Below, piece by piece: positions 47,348 to 56,547 of a stretch of 64,000 nucleotides of DNA. Origin of the DNA: CAYPXJ01 sp964414595 (GTDB lineage Bacteria; Pseudomonadota; Alphaproteobacteria; Rickettsiales; CAIJLX01); the NCBI GenBank assembly GCA_964414595.1, contig CAYPXJ010000002.1, positions 1 through 64,000 on the forward strand. Direction: 5' to 3'. The position numbers and the translations under genes are program-made. A model generated the notes under the pieces. The model had not been told where the DNA came from, did no database searches, and saw only the letters and a list, made by a program, of their open reading frames with translations. Every line of letters starts with the position of its first letter. The first letter of the stretch is position 1.

Positions 47348-48415
47348 TTACGCGCAAACTTTTGCCAGTGCTTTTACGGCACGCTGGAAGTGATCGCCTT
47401 TATCAGTCTTTGATAGACTAATACGCTCATTAAGTCCGGTTTTGCTGGATAATTCTATATATCCATATTCCGCTATTGGAATTTCAGGATTATCACTAAA
47501 TCTCCGATCGGGTCCGCCACCTTTATTCACGTATTTCCATGTTCTACCAACTATATTTGCATCACTAGGCACGCCGTCTTGCTCAATAAAATTGCTTGAG
47601 TAAATATTAAAATCCAAATCTCTGTAAGAAACTGCTCCAACAGCGTTATTTTCAAAGACCAATAGTCTGTCAGGAAAGAAAAAAAGTGTTTGTCTTCCCG
47701 CGCCAATCGCAGGGGTAAGAATATTTGTTTTGACGAAAGGTGCTTGTCTCTTAGCTATAAAGGTAGTTTTACGTTCTATTAAATTATCGGCACCCGCATG
47801 ATATTTTTTATCATACACTCTGCCCTGCGCCTCGATATGCCAAACCTTCTTACAGGATGCCATTTCATCGATGGCATGGTGAAGCGCCTCATATAAGGGC
47901 TCTATATCGCCCTCTAATTCGTAGAATAACACCACCGTTTTCCGCATCTGATCGTAATAATATGCTGCTAACGTCACTATAGCAGTCACAATAATTCCAA
48001 TTAAATGCCAGGCAGACAACCAAGTGAGTACAAGTCCGACGGTAAGAGCTACAGGCCATATCCTCCATTTTTTACGTTTTGCATTCAACTCATTAAGTAA
48101 TTCTGATGAGTCTGAATCCGTCATAGCAAAAACGGTTGTGCTTTCAATTTCTTCTAAAGGCGCATGTGTAGCATTGTCAGCTTCCTGAGATTTATACGGC
48201 AGCGGCTCAGATTTTGAATGTCTTGTTTTGTTGTCGGCAATCGGGGATAAGGTTTTTCGATAGTAAATCCCACCTCTGCCCATATGAACATAATTGCCAC
48301 GAGGCCCCATACCAACCCGGAACCCCTTAATGCCTGCAGATACGCCGACCCCTGACTTTGAAAGATTAAACCTTAGAGGGCCTACAGTAATGCTTTTTCT
48401 TAAATAAAACCCCAT
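47348..48415 (-). CDS. DUF4236 domain membrane protein
   Basis: 355 residues. The first 55 (MGFYLRKSITVGPLRFNLSK start, then GVGVSAGIKGFRVGMGPRGNYVHMG and IYYRKTL) are the DUF4236 domain. A short linker leads to a pair of membrane helices (about 120-160, IWPVALTVGLVLTWLSAWHLIGIIVTAIVTLAAYYY) and a 190-residue C-terminal domain (HIEAQGRVYDKKYHAGADNLIERK...) not recognised. Function unknown; often found in accessory regions. Its stop directly abuts the stop of the zinc-ribbon ORF. Confidence 0.75.
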   Translation of the reverse strand: MGFYLRKSITVGPLRFNLSKSGVGVSAGIKGFRVGMGPRGNYVHMGRGGIYYRKTLSPIADNKTRHSKSEPLPYKSQEADNATHAPLEEIESTTVFAMTDSDSSELLNELNAKRKKWRIWPVALTVGLVLTWLSAWHLIGIIVTAIVTLAAYYYDQMRKTVVLFYELEGDIEPLYEALHHAIDEMASCKKVWHIEAQGRVYDKKYHAGADNLIERKTTFIAKRQAPFVKTNILTPAIGAGRQTLFFFPDRLLVFENNAVGAVSYRDLDFNIYSSNFIEQDGVPSDANIVGRTWKYVNKGGGPDRRFSDNPEIPIAEYGYIELSSKTGLNERISLSKTDKGDHFQRAVKALAKVCA

Positions 48416-48436
48416 ATAAGAAGTGAAATTAAATTC

Positions 48437-48580
48437 TTATTTTTTCTTAGGTGGCGGCGGTTTTATATCTGATGTAGGCGTTACCTTGCCAGACTGTGGC
48501 ATAGGTTTCTGAGTGGTGCTAGTTAATGTGGCATACCCTTTATGCTGGAAAGCAGGAGCAAGAGAATCTTTTTCTGACAT
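48437..48580 (-). CDS. 47-residue protein with Lys/Pro tail
   Basis: ATG at 48580 immediately after the stop of the upstream membrane-protein gene (TAA-ATG, zero spacing), which favours translational coupling. It reads MSEKDSLAPAFQHKGYATLT and ends GKVTPTSDIKPPPPKKK. That tail resembles the tail of the upstream protein (GLVTPSSALKPPAPTQKSK), so it may derive from a partial duplication. No known family. Confidence 0.45.
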   Translation of the reverse strand: MSEKDSLAPAFQHKGYATLTSTTQKPMPQSGKVTPTSDIKPPPPKKK

Positions 48581-49117
48581 TTATTTACTTTTCTGCGTAG
48601 GCGCGGGAGGTTTTAGTGCGCTACTGGGTGTGACCAATCCTTTTATGGTATCTTGCTTGCTTGAAGCAGCTGGCGGCGGCGCTTTCGTTTCTTCTTGTCG
48701 AGAATTTGAGTTATTCATACTTACCGAGAAAGTTAGAGTAGCATAAGTCAAAAAGACAATAATACCAAAACAGATTAGAAACAAGCTTACACAGTTGAAC
48801 ACCGTCGTGCAGCTATTCCAACGCATTGTTTGTTTATACATTTCGTTCGTTCTCTTTGTGGGCTTAGTATTCCTATAATTATACGCTAAATGATTATGTC
48901 TCTCAGAAGTCCCATGTGAAAGTAGTACAGAAACAATAGCCAAACCAAAACACCACCACGATGCGACTAAAAGTTCATAATAAGCAGCTACAGATATTCC
49001 AATAATGTTAACAAAATAAACTGAAAAGCCTAATGCAGTAGTAGAAAGTACCAGAAGCTCTTTATCTAGTGTTTTCCTAGATTCATCAAGATTTTGATAA
49101 AATTTATCTTTACCCAT
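48581..49117 (-). CDS. Small membrane protein of unknown function (SLATT-like topology)
   Basis: 178 residues. Two helices in a hairpin at about 25-65 (ALGFSVYFVNIIGISVAAYY, ASWWCFGLAIVSVLLSHG), an amphipathic region with YNYRNTKPTKRTNEMYKQTMRW, then one long helix near 108-130 (CVSLFLICFGIIVFLTYATL), and a Pro/Lys-rich tail. The size and helix hairpin recall SLATT-type membrane effectors, but no defining motif is seen. Probably cotranscribed with the 47-residue ORF. Confidence 0.6.
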   Translation of the reverse strand: MGKDKFYQNLDESRKTLDKELLVLSTTALGFSVYFVNIIGISVAAYYELLVASWWCFGLAIVSVLLSHGTSERHNHLAYNYRNTKPTKRTNEMYKQTMRWNSCTTVFNCVSLFLICFGIIVFLTYATLTFSVSMNNSNSRQEETKAPPPAASSKQDTIKGLVTPSSALKPPAPTQKSK

Positions 49118-49180
49118 TTTCTGCTTTGCTATCTATTCCGGGTATCCTCTAGCCTTCTTTATACAAAATTCTGCAATTAA

Positions 49181-49570
49181 CTACAATGTCTCCTGATACT
49201 TCTCCGTCAGGCTGTCTGCTATTGCGCGGACAATACCGCATACCCGGTTTCGCACGGCGCGTGAACGGATACGGTGGAAATGCGCAATCAACATATCGAC
49301 ACCGTGCGGGTTCCATAATTTTTCCTTAGCCAGGCGGGTTTCTTCTAGCACATCTTCGCATAGCTCATCCACGGAACATTTATAGAAAGCCGCAAGCTCA
49401 ATCAGTCGTGCGGCGGTGATATTATTTGCCCCGCTTTCGTATTTTTGCAGCTGCTGGAAGCTGATTTGAAGATGTCCAGCGACGGTTTTCTGTGAAAGAC
49501 CTGCCAGCATTCGCCGGTGGCGAACGTTTTTACCGATACGTGCATTGAGGGCAGAGAGGCGATCTTTCAT
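49181..49570 (-). CDS. XRE-family transcriptional regulator
   Basis: 129 residues. The HTH covers about 10-65: IGKNVRHRRMLAGLSQKTVAGHLQISFQQLQKYESGANNITAARLIELAAFY. The C-terminal half (ETRLAKEKLWNPHGVDMLIAHFHRIRSRAVRNRVCGIVRAIADSL) is helical and resembles small alphaproteobacterial regulators of mobile elements. Divergent from a second XRE gene across 133 bases that hold an inverted repeat. Confidence 0.88.
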   Translation of the reverse strand: MKDRLSALNARIGKNVRHRRMLAGLSQKTVAGHLQISFQQLQKYESGANNITAARLIELAAFYKCSVDELCEDVLEETRLAKEKLWNPHGVDMLIAHFHRIRSRAVRNRVCGIVRAIADSLTEKYQETL

Positions 49571-49608
49571 ATACCGAATAGAACAATCGTATCTTTATAT
49601 AGATTTCA

Positions 49609-49625
49609 TATCGTGCAATACGATA
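49609..49625. promoter_or_regulatory. Operator-like inverted repeat between divergent XRE regulators
   Basis: TATCGT-GCAAT-ACGATA is a perfect 6-base inverted repeat with a 5-base spacer, and a related half site (ATCGTAT) lies about 20 bases to the left. Position between two HTH genes suggests that one or both bind here. Confidence 0.45.
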
Positions 49626-49703
49626 CCATATATCGCTACGGGAGTTAAGAAAATTCATTACCTGATAATTTTGGGACGATCCAATCCCAATGAAGGTAAT
49701 GGT

Positions 49704-49970
49704 ATGAAAAAGAAAAAAGCGAGCGAAGCAACAAATCTTTGCGGCAAACGCATCAAGATTGCACGAATTTCTAAAGATATGAAACAAATCGACGTAGCGT
49801 CTGCGATGAATGTGGAATACGGCATCGACATTACGCAGAATGGAATCTCTTATATTGAACGCAACCGCCGCTTTGTTAAAGATTACGAGCTGGTAGCGCT
49901 GGCGAAAATACTTGGGGTTAGTCCCCTCTGGCTGTTATTCGGCGATAAAATTCCGGCGGAATATAAATGA
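49704..49970 (+). CDS. XRE-family regulator, first gene of a nuclease/SIR2 triad
   Basis: 88 residues from ATG 49704, preceded by GAAGGTAAT; the open frame to 49545 crosses the operator region and is not credible. HTH residues about 13-70: GKRIKIARISKDMKQIDVASAMNVEYGIDITQNGISYIERNRRFVKDYELVALAKILGVSPLWLLFG. Its stop overlaps the next start (ATGA). As in many defence operons, it probably represses the effector genes. Confidence 0.85.
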   Translation: MKKKKASEATNLCGKRIKIARISKDMKQIDVASAMNVEYGIDITQNGISYIERNRRFVKDYELVALAKILGVSPLWLLFGDKIPAEYK

Positions 49971-50485
49971 GAACAAGAATGAACTACTCTGATACTTCTA
50001 CTTTGGAGCTTCTGAAAAGCTATGACGCAATACTCGAAGAATTGCGCAAAAGGAAAGTTGTACGCAATTCAAATCCGCCAGCAGGAGGGTATGCAGAACA
50101 CTTGGCCGCCAAGGCACTCCAACTCACTCTCGAAAACAATTCTAACGCAGGGTATGACGCAACCGACAAGAATAATTTTCGTTACGAAATAAAGGGTCGC
50201 CGTATAACTCAGCACAACCCGTCAAGGCAATTAAGTGCAATAAGAAACATTAAAAACGCTCACTTTGATTTTTTAATCGGCATTTTATTTGCGGCGGATT
50301 TTGCTGTTTTAAAGGCCGCGCAGATCCCGCACGCTGTGGTAGCCGAGAAATGTAGATTCTCAGGCCACACGAACTCCTCTATCTTTATTTTGAACGATTC
50401 AATCTGGCAATGTGATGGGGTAAAAGATTTAACAACCACGCTTCAGGAAGCGCAATTACTCAACGATAAAATTCTAGCAAAGTAA
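49967..50485 (+). CDS. Putative PD-(D/E)xK-fold nuclease-like protein (DUF6998-like)
   Basis: 172 residues. About 42-80 has the order GGYAEHLAAKAL, GYDATDKNNFRYEIKGRRI, which gives E...D...ExK as expected for the PD-(D/E)xK active site. Later HFDFLIGILFAADFAVLKAAQIPHAVV and a short sheet. The start is in an ATGA overlap with the XRE gene, and the SIR2-like gene begins directly after the stop. Could cut DNA or recognise modified DNA; activity not shown. A start at ATG 49979 is possible. Confidence 0.6.
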   Translation: MRTRMNYSDTSTLELLKSYDAILEELRKRKVVRNSNPPAGGYAEHLAAKALQLTLENNSNAGYDATDKNNFRYEIKGRRITQHNPSRQLSAIRNIKNAHFDFLIGILFAADFAVLKAAQIPHAVVAEKCRFSGHTNSSIFILNDSIWQCDGVKDLTTTLQEAQLLNDKILAK

Positions 50486-51568
50486 ATGGGTGGAACACTG
50501 AAGCTTTACGGAATCAATAGGATATTTATCTTAGGTGCCGGTTTCTCCGCCCCTCTAGGCATGCCTTTAACAAGTGAGCTATTAGGATTAGTTTATAAAA
50601 TAGCTGTAAAAAGTCCTTGGTACGATGAACACAGTAAATCTGTTCCTCATGGAATGGGTGCTTGGCTGGTTGAAGAGCTTGAGTGGTATTTTCCATTGGA
50701 AGACTTCTCTCATCAAAAACTCCAAAAGGGAAATTTTCCTGAGAATGTAGATGTTGAAAAATTTTTATCCTACGCATATGCAACATCCGCTTTTGGGGAG
50801 CAGTGGGATGAACAAGGTGATAAGTTCACGTGCTTCCTCAGAAAATTTATGGGCGAGGCAATATATAATAGACAAGTAGAGTGCTTCCAAAACGGAATAC
50901 CGCCTGTTTACCAGAGTTTTATAAATAGTCTGCAAGGTTCTCTGATAATGACTTTCAATTGGGATACAGTTGTTGAGAATCTTCTGAATCAAGATCAGAA
51001 GCAATACTCATACGACTTTCCAGCCACGTATAAAACGCAACTTATTCCAATTATCAAACTGCATGGATCGATAGATTGGTTTTCCAATTTGCAATACAAG
51101 AAGCAAGATTGGATGAAATTTGTTCCGGTTTACCGGCCGACCACCGGCATTGAAGATGGAGAAATCAAATATGGCGATCCCGTTTTGTTTAAGGCTCAAG
51201 GAAATCTTCTAGATTATTATAAAGCCTATATGAGCCCTCGGTTAATAGCGCCCGGTTATGACAAACTCAGCCAAGTCACTGCGTTAGGAGATTATTGGAA
51301 ATACCCTTGGATGTTATTGCAGGATAATCTTGAGGTAATCGTTATTGGCTTCAGTATGCGCCCGGACGATTATCACAGTCGTGCTTTTATTTATCCTCAG
51401 TTGGTAGATGGTTCAAGAAATAAGCGCTTAAAGGTAAAGGTTATTGATCATGCTACTGATGACAGAAAAAGAGAAGAGGTTCGGGCAAGGTTTGAAGGTG
51501 TTGATAATATTGAATTTTGGTTTGACGGCTTCAATGAGGGGGCAATCAATTTCATAAATTCAAAATAA
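50486..51568 (+). CDS. SIR2-like domain protein, probable NAD+-consuming effector
   Basis: 360 residues. FILGAGFSAPLGMPLTSELL (about 10-30) is the NAD-binding GAGxS segment; LIMTFNWDTVVENLL (about 153) the T-x-N-x-D motif; IIKLHGSIDWFSNL (about 190) carries the catalytic His; VIVIGFSMRPDDYHSRAF (about 284) is the GxS/SxxDxH-type end seen in SIR2_2 proteins. Defence SIR2 domains deplete NAD+ on phage infection. Zero spacing after the nuclease-like gene indicates a joint operon of three. Confidence 0.82.
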   Translation: MGGTLKLYGINRIFILGAGFSAPLGMPLTSELLGLVYKIAVKSPWYDEHSKSVPHGMGAWLVEELEWYFPLEDFSHQKLQKGNFPENVDVEKFLSYAYATSAFGEQWDEQGDKFTCFLRKFMGEAIYNRQVECFQNGIPPVYQSFINSLQGSLIMTFNWDTVVENLLNQDQKQYSYDFPATYKTQLIPIIKLHGSIDWFSNLQYKKQDWMKFVPVYRPTTGIEDGEIKYGDPVLFKAQGNLLDYYKAYMSPRLIAPGYDKLSQVTALGDYWKYPWMLLQDNLEVIVIGFSMRPDDYHSRAFIYPQLVDGSRNKRLKVKVIDHATDDRKREEVRARFEGVDNIEFWFDGFNEGAINFINSK

Positions 51569-51638
51569 TTTAAGTTGCATATATTTTATATCGCTCTATT
51601 TATGGTTGAGAGTATTTTTTACCTTTTGCCTATGTAGA

Positions 51639-52619
51639 ATGCTTATGTATGCACAGCTTGAGTTAGAGCCAGATATTTCTACTCATAAGCACCGGCTTCT
51701 TGAAAAACTCCGGCGCGACTTAGGCAACCCGCTACTTAACGCCCTCTCCGATCCCCACACCATCGAAATCATGCTGAACGCCGACGGCACACTCTGGCAG
51801 GAGTGTTTAGGCAAACGGATGCGCATGATTGGAAAAATGCAGGCAAGCCGGGCCGAAGCGGTGATGCGCACCATCGCCACGTATCTTGATTCCACCATCA
51901 CGCGGCAGAAACCGATGCTGGAGGGCGAACTTCCGCTCGACGGCTCGCGTTTCGCCGGGCAGATTCCGCCGATTGTTCATGCGCCGACTTTCGCCATACG
52001 CAAGCGGGCCAGCGCGATTTTCTTGCTCGGTAAATACGTGGCGGAAAAAATCATCACGGCGCAGCAGAAGGAAATCATTGTCCAGACCGTCCGTGATCAC
52101 CGGAATATCCTCGTTATCGGCGGCACCGGCTCAGGCAAAACGACCCTGACCAACGCCATTATTCAGCAGATGGTCGAGGATAACGAGGACGAACGCATCT
52201 TTATCATTGAGGATACCGGTGAAATCCAGTGTTCGGCAAAGAATCTCGTGCAATATCACACGACGCTCGACATCAACATGCTGCAACTATTGCGGACGAC
52301 GCTGCGTATGCGCCCCGACCGTATTCTGGTCGGCGAAGTGCGCGGGCCGGAAGCACTCGACCTGTTGATGGCGTGGAATACCGGACATGAAGGCGGCGTG
52401 GCGACTCTCCACGCCAATAACGCCAGGGCGGGACTTGATCGCCTGGCGATGCTCATCAGCATGAACCGCGATGCGCCCTCACCTATTGAGCCGCTGATCG
52501 GCGATGTGGTGCATCTCATCATCCATATCGCCAAAACGCCGGAAGGCGGGCGCAAAGTGCAGGAAATTCTCGAAGTCTCAGGTTACGCGAACGGAAAATA
52601 CAAAACACGAAAACTTTAA
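51639..52619 (+). CDS. trbB: TrbB, VirB11-type conjugation ATPase
   Basis: 326 residues from ATG 51639; the open frame starts at 51606 and ATG 51645 is also possible. Hexameric traffic ATPase of the type IV secretion machine. [14 protein letters not shown] in the N-domain, Walker [17 protein letters not shown] at about 158, Asp box EDTGEIQ, Walker [30 protein letters not shown], and His box [10 protein letters not shown]. First gene of the operon; codon use turns sharply GC-rich here compared with the SIR2 gene 70 bases upstream. Confidence 0.95.
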   Translation: MLMYAQLELEPDISTHKHRLLEKLRRDLGNPLLNALSDPHTIEIMLNADGTLWQECLGKRMRMIGKMQASRAEAVMRTIATYLDSTITRQKPMLEGELPLDGSRFAGQIPPIVHAPTFAIRKRASAIFLLGKYVAEKIITAQQKEIIVQTVRDHRNILVIGGTGSGKTTLTNAIIQQMVEDNEDERIFIIEDTGEIQCSAKNLVQYHTTLDINMLQLLRTTLRMRPDRILVGEVRGPEALDLLMAWNTGHEGGVATLHANNARAGLDRLAMLISMNRDAPSPIEPLIGDVVHLIIHIAKTPEGGRKVQEILEVSGYANGKYKTRKL

Positions 52620-52633
52620 CAAGGGAGCGTCTT

Positions 52634-52981
52634 ATGCCGTATCGTCTTTTACTTCTGCTCGGATTATTTACCATCATCATCTTCGCGGGAAGCGACGCTA
52701 TCGCGGGAACGGCGACGGGCGGCTCACTCCCTTATGAAAGCTGGCTTACCGGCTTACGGAACAGCGTCACCGGCCCTGTCGCGTTCACGCTCTCCATCGT
52801 CGGGATCATCGTGGCCGGTGGCGTTCTGATTTTCGGCGGCGATTTAAACGGCTTCTTCCGCACGCTGATTTTCATTGTGCTGGTGATGGCGCTTCTGGTT
52901 GGCGCGCAGAACATGATGAGCACGTTCTTCGGCAGCGCCGCCGTTATCTCTTCGGTTAGCGAACCTGTACGCATCGGCTGA
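52634..52981 (+). CDS. trbC: TrbC, VirB2-type pilin
   Basis: 115 residues, AAGGGAG upstream. Long hydrophobic signal ([20 protein letters not shown]), then two membrane helices ([38 protein letters not shown]) as in VirB2/TrbC pilins. TrbC pilins are trimmed and cyclised by the TraF peptidase, which is encoded at the end of the cluster. Stop overlaps trbD start by one base. Confidence 0.92.
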   Translation: MPYRLLLLLGLFTIIIFAGSDAIAGTATGGSLPYESWLTGLRNSVTGPVAFTLSIVGIIVAGGVLIFGGDLNGFFRTLIFIVLVMALLVGAQNMMSTFFGSAAVISSVSEPVRIG

Positions 52982-53292
52982 TGTCGCTGCGCACGATACC
53001 GATTCGCCGCGCCGGAAACCGCCCCAATCTTTTCATGGGCGGCGACCGGGAAATGGTGATGTTCTCCGGCTTGCTGGCAGGCGCGCTGATATTTTCCGCG
53101 CAGGAATGGAAGGCGTCCCTTTTTGGGACAATCCTCTGGTTCACCTCTCTTTACCTGCTGCGGCTGATGGCGAAATCCGATCCGCAGATGCGCGCGGTCT
53201 ATATACGTCACCGGCGTTATAAAACCTACTACCCGCCGCGCGCGACGCCGTTCCGGGAAAACTCCAACGCGCAAGGGAGCCGTTACAAATGA
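52981..53292 (+). CDS. trbD: TrbD, VirB3-like protein
   Basis: 103 residues. RTIPIRRAGNRPNLFMGGDREMVMFSGLLAGALIF is the typical VirB3/TrbD start, with two helices at about 25-65. Assists TrbE and pilus assembly in the inner membrane. ATG overlaps the trbC stop by one base and the stop overlaps trbE. Confidence 0.9.
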   Translation: MSLRTIPIRRAGNRPNLFMGGDREMVMFSGLLAGALIFSAQEWKASLFGTILWFTSLYLLRLMAKSDPQMRAVYIRHRRYKTYYPPRATPFRENSNAQGSRYK

Positions 53293-55844
53293 TAACCTTC
53301 CTTGCCTGTCTTATCGCAGTTTCCGGCACCGCGTTGCTGGCGATGCTGGCGGCAAGGCTTTGGGAAATGGAAAAAGACAAGCGTCTTGCCAAACATCGGG
53401 CAAAAGACGCGGGCATGGCCGACCTGCTCAATTATGCCGCCGCCGTGGACGATGGCGTTATCGTCGGTAAAAACGGCGCACTGCTGGCCGCCTGGCTCTA
53501 TCAGGGCGAAGACAACGCCAGCAGCACCGACGAACAACGCGAAATCATTTCCTACCGCATCAATCAGGCGCTCGCCGGTTTAGGTAACGGCTGGATGCTG
53601 CATATCGACGCCGTGCGCCGCGACGCACCCAATTACAGCGACCCCGGACTTTCGCATTTTCCCGATACCGTCACCCAGGCGATAGACGAAGAACGCCGCC
53701 GCTATTTCAATAATCTCGGCACATTGTATGAGGGGTTCTTTGTGCTGACGGTGACGTATTTCCCGCCGATTCTCATTCAGACCAAATTCATCGAAATGAT
53801 GTTTGATGACGAAACCGAAACGGCGGACAAAAAATCGCGGACGCTGCATCTGCTCGATTACTTCAGGCAGGAGGTAAACAATATCGAAACGCGGCTTTCC
53901 ACTGCGTTCAGAATGGAACGGCTGCGCGGCAGAAAAGTCGTCACCGAAGAAGGCGCGATGCAGACCGAGGACGATTTCCTGCGCTATCTGCAATTCTGCG
54001 TCACCGGCCTCAATCATCCGGTATTGCTGCCTTCCAGCCCCGTTTATCTCGATGCGCTGATCGGCGGGCAGGAACTCTGGGGCGGCGTCATCCCGAAAAT
54101 CGGCCGCAAATTCATTCAGACGGTTTCCATCGACGGCCTGCCGCTGGAATCCTATCCGGGGATTCTTTCCCAACTGGCGGAACTGCCGGTGGAATATCGC
54201 TGGAACACGCGCTTTATCTTCATGGATACGCACGAAGCGGTCAGTCATCTCGAAAAATTCCGCAAGAAATGGCGGCAGAAAATCCGTGGATTCTTCGATC
54301 AGGTCTTCAATACCAACAGCGGCCCCATCGATCAGGACGCCGCCGCGATGGTGGCCGACGCCGAAGCGGCGATTGCCGACGTCAACAGCGGCATGACGGT
54401 GGCGGGATATTACACCAGCGTCGTCGTTCTCATGGATGAAAACCGGCTCAAGCTGGAAGCCGCTTCCAAACAGATAGAGAAAGCGCTGCATAGTCTCGGT
54501 TTCGGCGCGCGCATCGAAACCATCAACACGATGGAAGCCTATCTGGGCAGTCTGCCGGGTCACGGCGTGGAAAATGTCCGCCGCCCGATTCTCAACGCGA
54601 TGAATCTGGCGGACTTGCTGCCGACCAGTTCCATCTGGACGGGCGAGAACACCGCGCCCTGCCCTTTCTATCCGCCTTCCTCGCCGCCGCTTCTGCATTG
54701 CGTCACGACCGGCCACACGCCCTTCCGCCTTAATCTGCATGTGCGCGACCTCGGCCATACCATCCTGTTCGGGCCGACAGGCAACGGAAAATCCACGCAT
54801 CTGGCGCTGCTGGCTTCCCAGCTTCGGCGCTATCCCGGTATGAGTATTTTCGCGTTCGACAAAGGTATGTCACTTTACCCGCTGACCAAAGCGACCGGCG
54901 GCAAACATCATACGGTCGCAGGCGATAGCGAAGCGCTTTCCTTCTGCCCCCTGCAATTTCTGGAAACTCCCGGCGATCGCGCCTGGGCAATGGAATGGAT
55001 CGATACGATGCTTGCACTTAACGGGCTGAATTCATCGCCCGCCCAGCGCAACGAAATCGGCAGCGCGATTCTCAACATGCACGAGACACATTCGCGCAGC
55101 CTGACCGAATTTGCTTCCAGTATTCAGGATAAATCCATCCGCGAGGCGCTCAAGCAATATACGGTCGAAGGTTCCATGGGTCACTTGCTCGACGCCGAAT
55201 CGGACGGGCTGGCGCTCAGCAATTTTATGACGTTCGAGATCGAAGAACTGATGGGCCTCGGAGAAAAATACGCACTGCCGGTGCTGCTTTACCTGTTCCG
55301 CCGCATCGAACGGTCACTGCGCGGGCAACCGGCGGCTATCATTCTCGATGAAGCCTGGCTGATGCTGGGCCACGAAGCTTTCCGCGAAAAAATCCGCGAA
55401 TGGCTGAAAGCGCTGCGCAAAGCGAATTGCATGGTCATCATGGCGACGCAAAGCCTTACCGATGCGTCCCGTTCCGGTATTCTCGATGTGATTGTCGAAT
55501 CGACGGCGACGAAAATCTTTCTGCCGAACGTGTTTGCGCGGGATGAAGATACGGCGGTGCTTTACCGCCGTATGGGACTCAATAACCGGCAAATCGACAT
55601 TATCGCCGCTTCCACACCGAAGCGTCATTACTATTACGTTTCGGAAAAAGGACGCCGTCTTTACGACCTGGCGCTCGGCCCCCTGGCGCTGGCGTTCGTC
55701 GGCGCATCGGACAAGGAATCCATCGCGTCGATGCAGGCGCTGGAAGCCAAACACGGGCGGCGATGGGTCAGCGAATGGCTGAAAGCGCGTAACCTGAACC
55801 TGCGGGATTACGTCGAAGACGCCGTAGAGGAGATGGCGGCATGA
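53289..55844 (+). CDS. trbE: TrbE, VirB4-type ATPase
   Basis: 851 residues. N-terminal helix, CagE/TrbE N-domain, then ATPase with Walker A LFGPTGNGKSTHLALL near 493 and Walker B AIILDEAWLML near 682, followed by VIMATQSLTDASRSGILDVIVE. Energises pilus assembly and substrate transfer. GC-rich coding produces long antisense open frames inside it that are not genes. Confidence 0.95.
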   Translation: MITFLACLIAVSGTALLAMLAARLWEMEKDKRLAKHRAKDAGMADLLNYAAAVDDGVIVGKNGALLAAWLYQGEDNASSTDEQREIISYRINQALAGLGNGWMLHIDAVRRDAPNYSDPGLSHFPDTVTQAIDEERRRYFNNLGTLYEGFFVLTVTYFPPILIQTKFIEMMFDDETETADKKSRTLHLLDYFRQEVNNIETRLSTAFRMERLRGRKVVTEEGAMQTEDDFLRYLQFCVTGLNHPVLLPSSPVYLDALIGGQELWGGVIPKIGRKFIQTVSIDGLPLESYPGILSQLAELPVEYRWNTRFIFMDTHEAVSHLEKFRKKWRQKIRGFFDQVFNTNSGPIDQDAAAMVADAEAAIADVNSGMTVAGYYTSVVVLMDENRLKLEAASKQIEKALHSLGFGARIETINTMEAYLGSLPGHGVENVRRPILNAMNLADLLPTSSIWTGENTAPCPFYPPSSPPLLHCVTTGHTPFRLNLHVRDLGHTILFGPTGNGKSTHLALLASQLRRYPGMSIFAFDKGMSLYPLTKATGGKHHTVAGDSEALSFCPLQFLETPGDRAWAMEWIDTMLALNGLNSSPAQRNEIGSAILNMHETHSRSLTEFASSIQDKSIREALKQYTVEGSMGHLLDAESDGLALSNFMTFEIEELMGLGEKYALPVLLYLFRRIERSLRGQPAAIILDEAWLMLGHEAFREKIREWLKALRKANCMVIMATQSLTDASRSGILDVIVESTATKIFLPNVFARDEDTAVLYRRMGLNNRQIDIIAASTPKRHYYYVSEKGRRLYDLALGPLALAFVGASDKESIASMQALEAKHGRRWVSEWLKARNLNLRDYVEDAVEEMAA

Positions 55845-56536
55845 AGAAGCAAGCCAAATCCGCAGCGGTTTCAACGAATCCCTACCTGAACGCGCGCAAA
55901 ATCTGGAATGACCACACCAGAGGAATTCTAAACAACATGCGCCTCTGGCAAGGTATCGCGTTGCTCTCGCTGATGATCACGCTGGCCGCCGTCGGCGGGA
56001 TGATTCATTACGCCAGCCAATCCAAATTCGTTCCTTACGTCGTCGAAGTCGATAAACTAGGCCAGACGATGGCAGTCGCACCGGCGCAGAAAGCCGCGCC
56101 GGTCGATCGACGGATTATTCAGGCGAGTCTCGCCGCATTTGTCAGCAATGCACGGCTGGTTACACCCGACATTGCCCTGCAAAGAAAAGCGATATTCAGT
56201 GTGTACGCCATGTTGAAAGGCGGCGATCCGGCTGTTTCCAAAATGACTTCCTGGCTGAACGGCAACGAGGACAACAATCCTTTCCACCGCGCCGCAAAGG
56301 AAACAGTGGAAACCGAAATCGTTTCGGTGATTCCGCAATCTACCGACACATGGCAAATCGAATGGAATGAAAAAGTGTTTGATCGTCAGGGCGCGCCGGT
56401 ACGTCCGCCCTACCGCATGAAAGCGCTGGCAACGGTGACTATCGTGCCCCCGGACGACGGCACTTCCGAAGAAACGTTACGGCAGAACCCGCTCGGCGTG
56501 TATGTGCGGGATTTCAGCTGGTCGAAACAAAACTGA
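55841..56536 (+). CDS. trbF: TrbF, VirB8-type inner-membrane assembly factor
   Basis: 231 residues. NPYLNARKIWNDHTRGI precedes one helix (WQGIALLSLMITLAAVGGMIHYA), then a periplasmic VirB8 domain (FVPYVVEVDKLGQTMAV, ... WQIEWNEKVFDRQG). Start in an ATGA overlap with trbE. Confidence 0.92.
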   Translation: MKKQAKSAAVSTNPYLNARKIWNDHTRGILNNMRLWQGIALLSLMITLAAVGGMIHYASQSKFVPYVVEVDKLGQTMAVAPAQKAAPVDRRIIQASLAAFVSNARLVTPDIALQRKAIFSVYAMLKGGDPAVSKMTSWLNGNEDNNPFHRAAKETVETEIVSVIPQSTDTWQIEWNEKVFDRQGAPVRPPYRMKALATVTIVPPDDGTSEETLRQNPLGVYVRDFSWSKQN

Positions 56537-56547
56537 CAGGAGCCTGT

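Noticed and set aside
49545..49703. Upstream extension of the XRE gene to 49545
   Set aside because: The added residues cross the operator-like repeat and show no domain; ATG 49704 has better context.
53580..54800. 406-codon open frame on - inside trbE
   Set aside because: Antisense to a clear VirB4 ATPase; Arg/Gly/Asp-rich shadow of GC-rich coding with no recognisable domain or ribosome site.
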